From assembly GCF_900099735.1 (NCBI RefSeq), contig NZ_FNDT01000003.1, positions 219,708 through 283,707 on the forward strand: 64,000 nt of DNA. Reading direction: 5' to 3'. How positions within the stretch are numbered: the first letter of the stretch is position 1; each line of letters begins with the position of its first letter. Both the position numbers and the translations under genes were made by a program. The notes beneath the pieces were generated by a model. It did not search any database and was not told where the DNA came from. It saw only the letters and a list, made by a program, of their open reading frames with translations. The stretch is from Arthrobacter subterraneus (GTDB lineage: Bacteria > Actinomycetota > Actinomycetes > Actinomycetales > Micrococcaceae). Below are positions 16,454 to 26,836 of this stretch, one piece after another.

Positions 16454-17554
16454 CTAGCGCGTCTCGAACCTGCCGAGTTCCGCGTCGCGCTGGAGCGACT
16501 CTCCGGTGCGCCGGTGCCCCTGGTTCTGGGTGGCATCCCGGATCTCGCCGATCAGCTGCTCAATGACGTCCTCGAGGAACAGGACACCGCGCGCCCGCCC
16601 GTCGCTGGTCATCACGCGGGCCAGGTGGGACCCGGTGCGCTGCATGATGGCAAGCGCGTCCTCGATCTCATCATCGACACTCAGATTGGCGAGAGCCCTC
16701 ACCTTGTTCTCCGTGATGGGCCGCAGGTACCCCTCGACCGGCATCGACATGACGTCCTTGAGGTGCATGTAACCGGTGAGGTTGTCGTGCTCATCCACGA
16801 GTACGAAGCGGGAGAAACCGGTCCGTCCGACCGTCTTTTCGAACTCCTCGGGAGTGGAGTCTGTACGGAGCGTGACCAGTTCCTCCAGCGGCACCATGAT
16901 GGTCCCCGCCGTCTGCCCCGAGAATTCGAGCGCGCTGCTGATCAGCCCGGCGTCGTCGTCCACCAGCCCGTGCCTCGTGGACTCCTGAACGATCGACTGC
17001 ACCTCCTCCAGGGTGAAGGAAGACGTCACCTCGTCCTTCGGCTCGATCCGCATGGCCCTCAGAATGTGGTTGGCGGTCCAGTTCAGGCTGGAAATGACGG
17101 GATGCACCAGCTTGGCCACCATTACCAGCGGAGGCGCGAGAAACAGGGCGGCCTTGTCCGCCACGGATACCGAAATGTTCTTCGGCACCATTTCGCCGAA
17201 GGTCACGTGGAGGAAGGTGACCAGCGCAAGCGCGATACCGAACGCAATGCCGTCTGCCAGGCCTCCAGGGAGGCCGGCCGCTTCAAGCGGTACGACCATC
17301 AGGTGGTGAATGGCGGGCTCGGCCACCTGCAGAATCAGCAGGGAACATACCGTGATGCCCAACTGTGCGCAGGCCAGCATGAGGGACACGTGTTCCATGG
17401 CCCAGAGGGTGGTGCGCGCACGTTTCATGCCCTGGTCCGCGAGCGGCTCGATCTGGCTGCGGCGCGCGCTCATGATCGCGAACTCGGCGCCCACAAAGAA
17501 CGCGTTGCCGATCAGCAGAATGACCAGCCAGAGGATCCCTGCCCAGTCGCTCAT
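16454..17554 (-). CDS. CNNM/CorC-family membrane protein with CBS pair (second of two)
   Basis: A 366-residue protein with an N-terminal CNNM transmembrane domain (VAEFAIMS-type VGAEFAIMSARRSQIEPLADQG, about three helices to residue ~160) and a CBS pair (~200-330: AGTIMVPLEELVTL... GFSRFVLVDEHDNLTGYMHLKDV). CNNM proteins are linked to magnesium or cobalt efflux and carry the older name hemolysin family. It ends just after the CBS pair, without the CorC_HlyC domain found in its neighbour, so the two are not interchangeable copies. Its ATG overlaps the stop of the upstream CNNM gene by 4 bp, suggesting a heteromeric complex. Transport function is a family inference. Confidence 0.87.
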   Translation of the reverse strand: MSDWAGILWLVILLIGNAFFVGAEFAIMSARRSQIEPLADQGMKRARTTLWAMEHVSLMLACAQLGITVCSLLILQVAEPAIHHLMVVPLEAAGLPGGLADGIAFGIALALVTFLHVTFGEMVPKNISVSVADKAALFLAPPLVMVAKLVHPVISSLNWTANHILRAMRIEPKDEVTSSFTLEEVQSIVQESTRHGLVDDDAGLISSALEFSGQTAGTIMVPLEELVTLRTDSTPEEFEKTVGRTGFSRFVLVDEHDNLTGYMHLKDVMSMPVEGYLRPITENKVRALANLSVDDEIEDALAIMQRTGSHLARVMTSDGRARGVLFLEDVIEQLIGEIRDATQNQGHRRTGESLQRDAELGRFETR

Positions 17555-18900
17555 CGGGCACCGCCCGCGGCGGAGGAAGCTGCATCGGACTGTCCTGCTT
17601 CCGCAGGCTCCACGGGCAGGAAGCTGACGCGGTCGATCCGGCGTCCGTCCATGCGTTCCACCTCAAGGATCCCGCCGGGGACGTCCACCCGGTCGCCTGT
17701 TTCGGCAATCCTGCCCAAAACGGACATGATGTAGCCGCCCACTGTCTCGTAGCCCGGTTCGTCCGGCACAACCAGGTTGGGGATCTGTTCACTGACCTCG
17801 TCCGGGCGCATGATGCCCGGGAAGAACCAGTTGCCTGCAGCGCTTTGCAGGACGCCCGGCTTGAGCTTGTCATGTTCATCAGCCACCTCGCCCACAATCT
17901 CCTCGACGAGGTCCTCGAGTGTGACCACGCCGGCAGTTCCGCCGTACTCATCGAGCACCACAGCGAGCTGCAGGTTGGCCTCCTTCAGTTCGCTGAGCAG
18001 CGAGTCGAGGTGCACCGTCTCGGGGATCCGCAGGACCTCCGTCATGATGGTCCCGGCCGGGAGCTCCGCACGCCTGGACCGCGGCACTGCAACGGCCTTC
18101 TTCACGTGCACCACTCCACGGATGTCATCGGGCGAGTCCCCGAGGAGGGGAAAGCGTGAGTATCCGGTCTGCCGCGCGAGATCGACGACGTCGGCAACCG
18201 TCTGGTCGGATTCGATCGTTGCCATCCTGATTCGCGGCGTCATGACGTCTGCCGCCGTGCGCTCGGAGAAACTGAACGTCCTCGCAAGAAAGTTTGCGGT
18301 CCCCTGGTCAAGGGTTCCCAGCTCCGCGGACCGCCGCACCAGGGATGACAGCTCGGAGGGAGTCCGGGCCCCCGAGATTTCCTCTTTGGCTTCCAGCCCG
18401 AACAGATGCAGCACCCGGTTGGAGAAGCCGTTGAGAAGGACGATCGCCGGCTTGAAGATTGCGGTGAAGATGAGCTGCGGACGGGCCAGGGTCCTGCCGA
18501 CTTTGAAGGGGAGGGCGATGGCCATGTTCTTGGGCACCAACTCCCCGATCAGCATGGAGAGAAGGGTGGCCAGCGTCATCGCAAGAATCAGGGAGACCGA
18601 TGCCCGCAGTGTGTCCGGCACGCCCAGCGCCCCCAGCGGCGTCTCAAGCAGCCGCCCCACGGAAGGCTCCATGACGTAACCGGTCAGCAGCGTTGTCAGG
18701 GTGATGCCGAGCTGGCAGCTGGAGAGCTGCGTGGACAGGGACTTGAGACAGCGCAGCAGCGGTTCGGCGCGCTTGTCTCCCTCGTCCACCGCACGCTGGA
18801 CATAGGTCTGGTCGAGTGCAACGAGGGAAAACTCGACAGCAACAAAGAACCCGGTGCCGAGAATCAGCAGCAGGCCGGCGATCAGGTAGAGCCACTCCAT
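17551..18900 (-). CDS. CNNM/CorC-family membrane protein with CBS pair and CorC_HlyC domain (first of two)
   Basis: A 449-residue protein with three parts: a CNNM membrane domain (FFVAVEFSLVALDQTYVQRAVDEGD, to ~residue 190), a CBS pair (~205-335; AADVMTPRIRMATIESDQ, LQLAVVLDEYGGTAGVVTLEDLVEEIVGE) and a C-terminal CorC_HlyC domain (~355-430). Proteins of this type are implicated in Mg2+/Co2+ export. It is the upstream member of a coupled pair with the shorter paralogue. Its ATG shares one base with the stop of a small upstream reading frame (TAATG). The gene block lies downstream of guaB1 on the same strand. Confidence 0.88.
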   Translation of the reverse strand: MEWLYLIAGLLLILGTGFFVAVEFSLVALDQTYVQRAVDEGDKRAEPLLRCLKSLSTQLSSCQLGITLTTLLTGYVMEPSVGRLLETPLGALGVPDTLRASVSLILAMTLATLLSMLIGELVPKNMAIALPFKVGRTLARPQLIFTAIFKPAIVLLNGFSNRVLHLFGLEAKEEISGARTPSELSSLVRRSAELGTLDQGTANFLARTFSFSERTAADVMTPRIRMATIESDQTVADVVDLARQTGYSRFPLLGDSPDDIRGVVHVKKAVAVPRSRRAELPAGTIMTEVLRIPETVHLDSLLSELKEANLQLAVVLDEYGGTAGVVTLEDLVEEIVGEVADEHDKLKPGVLQSAAGNWFFPGIMRPDEVSEQIPNLVVPDEPGYETVGGYIMSVLGRIAETGDRVDVPGGILEVERMDGRRIDRVSFLPVEPAEAGQSDAASSAAGGAR

Positions 18901-19217
18901 TACCGGACCACCGCCGCGGGTGCGCAGGAATTACCCCGCGCGGCGGGTTTCGGAGGTTCCCCAGGTTGAGACGGCTCGTCCGGCTGGGAAGGCTCCGTCG
19001 ACGCGGAGTTTCCCAAGGCGCTGTCTCCCGAGGCGTCACCGTCGGCGCGCTGATCCGGCATGGATGAGCTGCCGGAAGCGTCGGAACGCGCGGAAGTCAG
19101 TGGGTGATGGGCATGTGAACGGGGATTGCCGGCACTGGATGGCTGCGCTGCACATCGGATCGATGCTGCCTGTCGCTGCGTGCGCGCCATGGGCCGGCCC
19201 CTAGAGGAACTGTCCAT
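18900..19217 (-). CDS. Possible small Ser/Pro-rich protein upstream of the CNNM pair
   Basis: A 105-residue reading frame starting at ATG 19217 (GGAG five bases upstream) and ending in a TAATG overlap with the CNNM start, an arrangement typical of coupled genes. The product is low in complexity, rich in Ser, Pro, Ala and Gln, with no recognised domain or membrane helix, and the interval is otherwise empty of genes (about 500 bp between guaB1 and the CNNM gene). It may be a leader or simply an open frame in GC-rich DNA. I can assign no function; only the start and stop arrangement supports it. Confidence 0.3.
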   Translation of the reverse strand: MDSSSRGRPMARTQRQAASIRCAAQPSSAGNPRSHAHHPLTSARSDASGSSSMPDQRADGDASGDSALGNSASTEPSQPDEPSQPGEPPKPAARGNSCAPAAVVR

Positions 19218-19334
19218 AAGGTCTCCAGTTTACAGCAAGGGCGCCGTCCACGGCGCGGACCGATGCCGTGGGCATCCTCTGCCACCGGGAGGTCCGCTGC
19301 CTCCAGGACGTTCGCGCGCTGGACCCCGTGGCAC

Positions 19335-19371
19335 CGGACTCCGGACCACGGACTCCGGACTCCGGACTCCG
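19335..19371. repeat. Heptamer array (CGGACTC) downstream of guaB1
   Basis: Five tandem heptamers, four CGGACTC and one CGGACCA, lie 30 to 65 bp after the guaB1 stop. Because the TCCGGA junctions are self-complementary, the RNA could fold into an imperfect hairpin and may serve as the guaB1 terminator. Confidence 0.75.
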
Positions 19372-19398
19372 TCGAACCGGAACCGCACCGCAGGTCTG

Positions 19399-20868
<1,470 letters not shown>

Positions 20869-20879
20869 TTACATATGGG

Positions 20880-20885
20880 AGTCTA
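20880..20885 (-). promoter_or_regulatory. Candidate -10 box for guaB1
   Basis: TAGACT on the minus strand, about 30 bp before the guaB1 start, fits the actinobacterial -10 pattern TAnnnT. The same hexamer occurs as a candidate for kgd and the cold-shock gene. No clear -35 element is visible. Confidence 0.4.
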
Positions 20886-20980
20886 TGTCGAATCGACGCC
20901 CTGCCCGGGCACGCGTGGAGTGATCGGTTGTGCTACGCCGGGCACTGTGCCGAGATTGGCTTGTTGCCTGAAACTGTCAT

Positions 20981-20986
20981 TAGACT
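20981..20986 (+). promoter_or_regulatory. Candidate -10 box for kgd
   Basis: TAGACT, preceded at a rather long distance (19 bp) by TTGGCT, lies 84 bp before the kgd start codon in the divergent guaB1-kgd region. Confidence 0.4.
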
Positions 20987-21070
20987 GATGGGCAGGTCAA
21001 CAGGGTCAGGCGAGCGCTGATGTGAACCTTTTTGGGCCAAGGGCAACTCATGGAAGAGGGCGTATAACAA

Positions 21071-24000
21071 GTGCCACAACAACCCAACCACCGTCTACCG
21101 GAAGAATTCGGCGGGAATGAATGGCTTGTGGATGAGCTCTACGAGCAATTCCGCCAGGACAGGAATTCGGTAGACAAGAAGTGGTGGAGCCTTTTCGAAT
21201 CCTTTGAAGCAGAGAGCAGCGGCTCGGACAACGGGCGGCACGCTGCTTCGAGGCCTGCCGGCTCCGGGGACCCGAATCCCCCCACCCGGGAGCTGCCCGT
21301 CGTCTCGGCGGAGCAGAATGCTCCCAAGGCGTCCGGGGAATCACCCGCTGCAACGCAGGAGTCCGGCAAGCCGCCGGTCGCCAAGGAAGAGCCCGGGCAA
21401 GGCCGTGAGAAAGCAGCGGCGTCGAAGCCGGCGGCGGCCAAGGCCGAGCCCAAGCCGGAGCAGAAAACCGAAAAGGCTCCCATCCCGGCCCAGCTCCCGA
21501 AGTCGGATCTGAACCCGGAAATGGATGAAGACACCGTCACCGTCCTGCGCGGACCTGCCAAGGCCATCGCCACCAACATGGACGCGAGCCTCACGGTCCC
21601 GACGGCCACCAGCGTCCGGGCCATCCCGGCCAAGCTCCTGATCGACAACCGTGTGGTCATCAACAACCACCTGGAGCGGGCCCGTGGCGGCAAGGTTTCC
21701 TTCACCCACATCATTGGCTACGCGATCATCCGGGCACTCGCCCAGTTCCCTTCGCAGAACGTCTACTACGACGTCGTGGACGGCAAGCCCGCGGCGGTCC
21801 AGCCTGCCCATGTGAACTTCGGATTGGCGATCGACATGCCGCGGCCCGACGGTTCACGCCTGCTGGTGGTCCCCAACATCAAGAAGGCGGAAACGCTCAA
21901 CTTCTCGGAGTTCTGGAACGCCTACGAGGACCTCGTCAAGCGTGCGCGTGCAGGCAAGCTCGGGGCGGACGACTACGCCGGCACCACCGTCTCGCTCACC
22001 AACCCCGGCGGCATCGGCACGGTCCACTCGGTTCCGAGGCTCTCCAAGGGTCAGGCCTGCATCATAGGGGCGGGCGCACTGGAGTACCCGGCCGCTTTCC
22101 AGGGCGCAAGCGAGAAGACGCTTGCCCAGCACGCAATCAGCAAGACCATCACCCTGACCTCCACGTATGACCACCGGGTCATCCAGGGCGCCGGAAGCGG
22201 CGAGTTCCTCAGGATTGTGCATCAGCTCCTGCTGGGCGAGCAGAACTTCTATGACGAGATCTTCGAGGCCCTGCGCATCCCGTATGAGCCGGTCCGGTGG
22301 AGCGCTGACATCCAGGTTGATCCCATGGATGAGATCAACAAGGTTGCCCGCATCCAGCAACTGATCCACGCCTACCGCGTCCGCGGCCACCTCATGGCGG
22401 ATACCAACCCGCTCGAGTACGTCCAGCGCAAGCACGCGGACCTCGACGTCCGTACCCATGGCCTGACGCTGTGGGACCTCGACCGCGAGTGGCCGACCGG
22501 CGGATTCGGCGGGAAGCCCACCCTGAAGTTCCGCACTATCCTCGGTGTATTGCGGGACGCCTACTGCAGGACCACCGGCATCGAGTACATGCATATCCAG
22601 GACCCTGAGGAACGCCAGTGGTTCCAGGATGAGCTAGAGCACGCCTACTCGAAGCCGAGCCGTGAGGAGCAGTTCCGCATCCTGCACCGGCTCAATGCCG
22701 CTGAAGCGTTCGAGACCTTCCTGCAAACCAAGTTTGTGGGCCAGAAGCGGTTCTCGCTGGAAGGCGGCGAATCCCTGATTCCGCTGCTCGACTCGATCCT
22801 GTCCGACTCCGCCGACGACGGCCTGGACGAGGTGGCGATCGGCATGGCCCACCGCGGCCGCCTCAACGTCCTCACCAACATTGCCGGCAAGACCTACGCC
22901 CAGGTCTTCCGCGAGTTCGAGGGCACCCAGGATCCGCGTTCGGTGCAGGGCTCCGGTGACGTGAAGTACCACCTCGGTACCGAAGGCACCTACACCTCGG
23001 ACAGCGGCAATGAAACCAAGGTGTACCTCGCGGCAAACCCCTCGCACCTTGAGGCCGTGGACTCTGTCCTTGAGGGAATCGTCCGGGCCAAGCAGGACCG
23101 CCTGGACCAGGGAGACACCTTCCCGGTCCTGCCGATCCTCGTCCACGGTGACGCCGCCTTCGCAGGTCAGGGCGTGGTCGCGGAAACCCTGAACCTCTCA
23201 CAGCTGCGCGGATACCGCACAGGTGGAACCATCCACATCATCGTGAACAACCAGGTGGGCTTCACCACGTCGCCCACTGCGTCGCGGTCATCGGTGTACT
23301 CGACGGACGTCGCCAAGATGGTCCAGGCCCCTATCTTCCATGTGAACGGCGACGACCCGGAAGCCGTGGTCCGGGTGGCCCAGCTGGCGTACCAGTTCCG
23401 CCAGCGGTTCAACAAGGACGTCGTCATCGACATGGTGTGCTACCGCCGGCGCGGTCACAATGAGGGCGACGACCCGTCGATGACGCAGCCCATGATGTAC
23501 AACCTCATCGAGGCCAAGCGCTCGGTGCGCAAGCTCTACACCGAGGCCCTGATCGGCCGGGGCGACATCAGCCAGGAGGAGGCCGAGCAGGCGCTGCGGG
23601 ACTACCAGGAACGGCTGGAGCGCGTCTTCGCGGAGACGCATGCAGCGCAGACCTCCCCTATCCCGGTGGTCACCAAGGACGCCGCGGCTGTCTCCGACAT
23701 CGAGCGCCCCATTGCACAGCGCACCGACAACGGTGTGGGAGCTCCGGCGAGCACGGCTATCACCGCCGAGACCCTCGCCCACATCGGCAAGGCGCACCTG
23801 GCGTTCCCCGAGGGCTTCACGGTTCACCCGAAGCTCAAGGCCCTGCTCGAGAAGCGCGAGCAGATGTCCCGGGAAGGCGGCATCGACTGGGGCTTCGGCG
23901 AAATCGCAGCATTCGGTTCGCTGCTGATGGAAGGCGTGCCCGTACGTCTTGCCGGCCAGGACTCCCGTCGTGGTACTTTCGTGCAGCGGCACGCAGTGTT

Positions 24001-24904
24001 CCACGACCGCGCAAACGGCACCGAGTGGGTTCCGCTGGGAGAGCTCAGCGAGGGCCAGGCCAAGTTCTGGATCTACGACTCGCTTCTCTCGGAATACGCC
24101 GCCATGGGCTTCGAGTACGGCTACTCGGTGGAACGCCCGGACGCCCTGGTGCTCTGGGAGGCCCAGTTCGGTGACTTCGTCAACGGCGCACAGACCATCA
24201 TTGACGAGTTCATTTCCTCAGCGGAGCAGAAGTGGGGCCAGCGGTCCTCGCTGGTACTCATGCTCCCGCACGGCTATGAAGGTCAGGGACCGGACCACTC
24301 GTCCGCCCGCATTGAACGCTTCCTGCAGATGTGCGCAGAAGACAACATGGTTGTGGCCAATCCCACCACCGCGGCGTCGCATTTCCATCTGCTGCGCAGG
24401 CAGGCCTACAGCCGGCCGCGGAAACCGCTGGTCATCTTCACTCCGAAGCAGCTGCTGCGTCTGAAGGCGGCCGCGAGCAGTGTCGAGGACTTCACGCAGG
24501 GCAGCTTCAGGCCCGTCATCGAAGACACAGCCGGGCTCAATCCGGCGGATGTCACCCGTGTCCTGCTGGTGTCCGGACGGCTCTACTACGATCTGGCAGC
24601 GGCACGCCAGAAGGCCAACGACACCTCGACCGCGATTCTGCGCGTCGAGCAGCTTGCTCCGCTACCGGTCGAGGAAATCAGGGCCGCAATCGGTGCATAC
24701 CCGGATGCGGAGATCGTCTGGGCACAGGATGAACCGGCAAACCAGGGACCGTGGCCATTCATCGGCCTGAACCTGCCGGAACACCTCGACCGCCCGCTCC
24801 GGCTGGTTTCCCGGCCTGCATCGGCCTCGACAGCCACAGGATCGGCGAAGCACCACGCGGTGGAGCAGGAAATCCTGATCAAGAAGGCTTTCGACCGGAA
24901 GTAA
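21071..24904 (+). CDS. kgd: Multifunctional 2-oxoglutarate decarboxylase/dehydrogenase Kgd (SucA-type with fused acyltransferase)
   Basis: A 1277-residue fusion found only in actinobacteria, acting in the TCA cycle. Domains in order: a short E1 N-terminal segment (NEWLVDELYEQFRQDRNSVDKKWWSLFE, ~residues 15-45), an Ala/Pro/Lys/Glu-rich linker to ~150, an E2-like succinyltransferase catalytic domain (~155-390, with the active-site histidine H368 in YDHRVIQGAGSG), and a thiamine-diphosphate E1 part (~430-1277: IGMAHRGRLNVL, HGDAAFAGQGVVAETLNLSQL, IIVNNQVGFTTSP). Homologues work with a lipoyl E2 and are inhibited by the FHA protein GarA; neither is in this window. It starts at GTG 21071, behind GAAGAGGG. 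A perfect terminator follows. Confidence 0.97.
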   Translation: MPQQPNHRLPEEFGGNEWLVDELYEQFRQDRNSVDKKWWSLFESFEAESSGSDNGRHAASRPAGSGDPNPPTRELPVVSAEQNAPKASGESPAATQESGKPPVAKEEPGQGREKAAASKPAAAKAEPKPEQKTEKAPIPAQLPKSDLNPEMDEDTVTVLRGPAKAIATNMDASLTVPTATSVRAIPAKLLIDNRVVINNHLERARGGKVSFTHIIGYAIIRALAQFPSQNVYYDVVDGKPAAVQPAHVNFGLAIDMPRPDGSRLLVVPNIKKAETLNFSEFWNAYEDLVKRARAGKLGADDYAGTTVSLTNPGGIGTVHSVPRLSKGQACIIGAGALEYPAAFQGASEKTLAQHAISKTITLTSTYDHRVIQGAGSGEFLRIVHQLLLGEQNFYDEIFEALRIPYEPVRWSADIQVDPMDEINKVARIQQLIHAYRVRGHLMADTNPLEYVQRKHADLDVRTHGLTLWDLDREWPTGGFGGKPTLKFRTILGVLRDAYCRTTGIEYMHIQDPEERQWFQDELEHAYSKPSREEQFRILHRLNAAEAFETFLQTKFVGQKRFSLEGGESLIPLLDSILSDSADDGLDEVAIGMAHRGRLNVLTNIAGKTYAQVFREFEGTQDPRSVQGSGDVKYHLGTEGTYTSDSGNETKVYLAANPSHLEAVDSVLEGIVRAKQDRLDQGDTFPVLPILVHGDAAFAGQGVVAETLNLSQLRGYRTGGTIHIIVNNQVGFTTSPTASRSSVYSTDVAKMVQAPIFHVNGDDPEAVVRVAQLAYQFRQRFNKDVVIDMVCYRRRGHNEGDDPSMTQPMMYNLIEAKRSVRKLYTEALIGRGDISQEEAEQALRDYQERLERVFAETHAAQTSPIPVVTKDAAAVSDIERPIAQRTDNGVGAPASTAITAETLAHIGKAHLAFPEGFTVHPKLKALLEKREQMSREGGIDWGFGEIAAFGSLLMEGVPVRLAGQDSRRGTFVQRHAVFHDRANGTEWVPLGELSEGQAKFWIYDSLLSEYAAMGFEYGYSVERPDALVLWEAQFGDFVNGAQTIIDEFISSAEQKWGQRSSLVLMLPHGYEGQGPDHSSARIERFLQMCAEDNMVVANPTTAASHFHLLRRQAYSRPRKPLVIFTPKQLLRLKAAASSVEDFTQGSFRPVIEDTAGLNPADVTRVLLVSGRLYYDLAAARQKANDTSTAILRVEQLAPLPVEEIRAAIGAYPDAEIVWAQDEPANQGPWPFIGLNLPEHLDRPLRLVSRPASASTATGSAKHHAVEQEILIKKAFDRK

Positions 24905-24926
24905 CCTACCTGTGGCCCGAACGTAC

Positions 24927-24957
24927 AATGGGCAGGGTCGTTGGGACCCTGCCCATT
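24927..24957 (+). terminator. Terminator after kgd
   Basis: A perfect 13-bp stem (AATGGGCAGGGTC with GACCCTGCCCATT) around the loop GTTGG, 22 bp after the kgd stop. A U run is absent, but the stem is very stable. Confidence 0.85.
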
Positions 24958-25039
24958 GGCGTTCCCCGCACGGACTGGTCGGCGCCTCCGTTGGGGCCTG
25001 ACCGAAATCCAGCCCGACAAGTAACCAGAGGTGTGATCA

Positions 25040-25639
25040 GTGGAACATCGCAGGATAAGGCTCGCCGCAGTGGGAGACGAGCTTCTCGCAGGACTCGGTG
25101 ACCCGCGTGCACTCGGTTGGCTCGGGAGAGTCCTGGCGCGCACCACGCCGGACAACGCCACCCTTGAGGCCTACAGCCTGGCGGCTCCCGGTGAAGGAAC
25201 CGAGGCCCTGGCCGGGCGATGGGTGGAGGAAGCCGGGCGGCGCTTTTCCGAATCCACCGAGAACCGCCTGCTCATCGGGTTGTCGGACCGGGACCTCGAT
25301 CTCGAAATCTCGACGGCACGCAGCCGGCTCAATCTCGCCAACATCCTCGACGGTGCAGCACAGATGAGCATCAAGGTCCTGGTAGTGGGACCGCCCCCAG
25401 GTCTGGACGCGGAACGCAACCGCAGACTCGCCGACCTCTCGGCGGCCTTCGCGGACGTGACCACACGCCGCAAGCACGTCTACGTAGACACCTTCACTCC
25501 CCTGCATGCCCACGAACAGTGGCGTTCGGATCTCGCCGCCAACGGAGGAAGCCCGGGCCAGGCAGGCTACGGCCTCATGGCATGGCTCGTACTGCACCGG
25601 GGATGGTTCCACTGGCTGGATATCCCCGCACCCGCCTGA
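25040..25639 (+). CDS. SGNH/GDSL-hydrolase-like protein, apparently catalytically dead
   Basis: A 199-residue protein with the outline of an SGNH (GDSL) hydrolase: block I AAVGDELLAGLGDPRALGW, block III region LLIGLSDRDLDLE, and block V region NGGSPGQAGYGLMAWLV. In active enzymes these read GDSL, GxND and DxxHP; here the nucleophilic Ser is Glu, the oxyanion Asn is not evident, and the Asp-His pair is replaced. All three catalytic sites look lost, which suggests a pseudoenzyme rather than an esterase. It starts at GTG 25040, behind AGAGG, 135 bp after kgd with a terminator between them. The fold assignment is by eye and moderately sure. Confidence 0.65.
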   Translation: MEHRRIRLAAVGDELLAGLGDPRALGWLGRVLARTTPDNATLEAYSLAAPGEGTEALAGRWVEEAGRRFSESTENRLLIGLSDRDLDLEISTARSRLNLANILDGAAQMSIKVLVVGPPPGLDAERNRRLADLSAAFADVTTRRKHVYVDTFTPLHAHEQWRSDLAANGGSPGQAGYGLMAWLVLHRGWFHWLDIPAPA

Positions 25640-25643
25640 CCCG

Positions 25644-25668
25644 GCTGGCGAAGGCCGGCTCCGCCAGC
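25644..25668. terminator. Bidirectional hairpin between convergent genes
   Basis: GCTGGCG (25644-25650) pairs with CGCCAGC (25662-25668) between the SGNH-like gene and the quinone oxidoreductase, serving either direction. No U run. Confidence 0.5.
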
Positions 25669-25671
25669 GCA

Positions 25672-26643
25672 TCAGCTTCCGTGGGTGAAGACCACCTTGC
25701 CGAAAACATCCCCCGTTTCCATCCGCTCGAACCCGCGCCGGGCGTCATCGAGCGCATGCACGGAATCAATCCTCGGACGGACGCCGCTCACGGTGAGGAA
25801 TTGCGCCAGCCGCCCGAGTTCATCACGTGTTCCCATGGTGGAGCCCAGCACCCGCAACTGCAGGAAGAACACCCGGTTGAGGTCCGCAGACGGTGCGGGA
25901 CCGCTTGTTGCACCGCAGGTGACGACGGCGCCGCCCGGTTTGAGCGCCTTGAGTGAGTGTGCCCAGGTGGCCTCGCCGACCGAATCAAAGACCACGTCCA
26001 CCCGCTCGGGAAGCCGGGCACCGGCGTCGAACGCGTCCTGTGCCCCCAGTTCCAGCGCCTGCTCCCTTTTCTCCCCGCTGCGGCTGGTGACCCACACCCG
26101 GTAACCAGCAGCGGCAGCGAGCGAAATGAGAGCGGTGGCCACCCCGCCGCCGGCCCCCTGCACCAGGACCGTCGATCCTGGCGATGCAGTGGACGTGGTG
26201 AACAGCATCCGGTACGCCGTCAGCCAGGAAGTCGGCAGGCAGGCGGCCTCCTCGAACGTCAGGTCCGCCGGCTTCGGCACAAGATTGCGCGCAGGCACCC
26301 AGACGTAATCCGCCATGGTGCCCGGGTGGTGCTCCGACAGCAGCGAGCGGCGGGGGTCGAGGGTCTCATCCCCCTGCCAGCCGGGAGAGGAAATCACGCT
26401 GTGGATGATCACCTCGTTGCCGTCGTCGTCCAGTCCCGCCCCGTCACAGCCGAGGATCATCGGCAGCTTGTCCGGACCCAACCCGACACCGCGCAGCGAC
26501 CACAGATCGTGATGGTTCAGCGCCGAGGCAAGCACGCGCACCCGGCGGAAGCCCTCCGGTGCGGGCTGCTCAGGAAGTTCATCGACCCGCAGTCCTTCCA
26601 GCGGACGCTCGGCGGACATCGACTCTGCAAATACTGCACGCAC
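25672..26643 (-). CDS. Zinc-free quinone oxidoreductase/MDR-family dehydrogenase
   Basis: A 323-residue medium-chain reductase with an N-terminal GroES-like domain (VRVLASALNHHDLWSLRG) and a Rossmann domain with VLVQGAGGGVATALISLAAAAGYRVWVTSRS. The structural-zinc lobe of alcohol dehydrogenases is missing, which places it among NADPH:quinone oxidoreductase-like enzymes. The start is GTG 26643, with AAGGAG six bases upstream. It is divergent from the bL37 gene (193 bp between starts). The substrate is not known; families like this reduce quinones or activated alkenes. Confidence 0.87.
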   Translation of the reverse strand: MRAVFAESMSAERPLEGLRVDELPEQPAPEGFRRVRVLASALNHHDLWSLRGVGLGPDKLPMILGCDGAGLDDDGNEVIIHSVISSPGWQGDETLDPRRSLLSEHHPGTMADYVWVPARNLVPKPADLTFEEAACLPTSWLTAYRMLFTTSTASPGSTVLVQGAGGGVATALISLAAAAGYRVWVTSRSGEKREQALELGAQDAFDAGARLPERVDVVFDSVGEATWAHSLKALKPGGAVVTCGATSGPAPSADLNRVFFLQLRVLGSTMGTRDELGRLAQFLTVSGVRPRIDSVHALDDARRGFERMETGDVFGKVVFTHGS

Positions 26644-26836
26644 GCGGCACTCCTTTGTCGGGGATTCTTCCGCACTATCCTAGGCGGGCACCCGTCCCTC
26701 TGCCGCACCTGGCCTGCGGAGAGGCCCTGCCGCGTGCGTTTAGGTTCACCCCGCCTGCGTGTGGGAGACTGGAGGGCAGTCCGGACCCGAGCGGTCAACC
26801 GGTAAAGCCATACACAGGCAACGTAAGGAGGCAGCC

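Noticed and set aside
16346..17734. 462-codon plus-strand frame over the CNNM genes
   Set aside because: Low-complexity translation opposite genes with complete CNNM and CBS domains.
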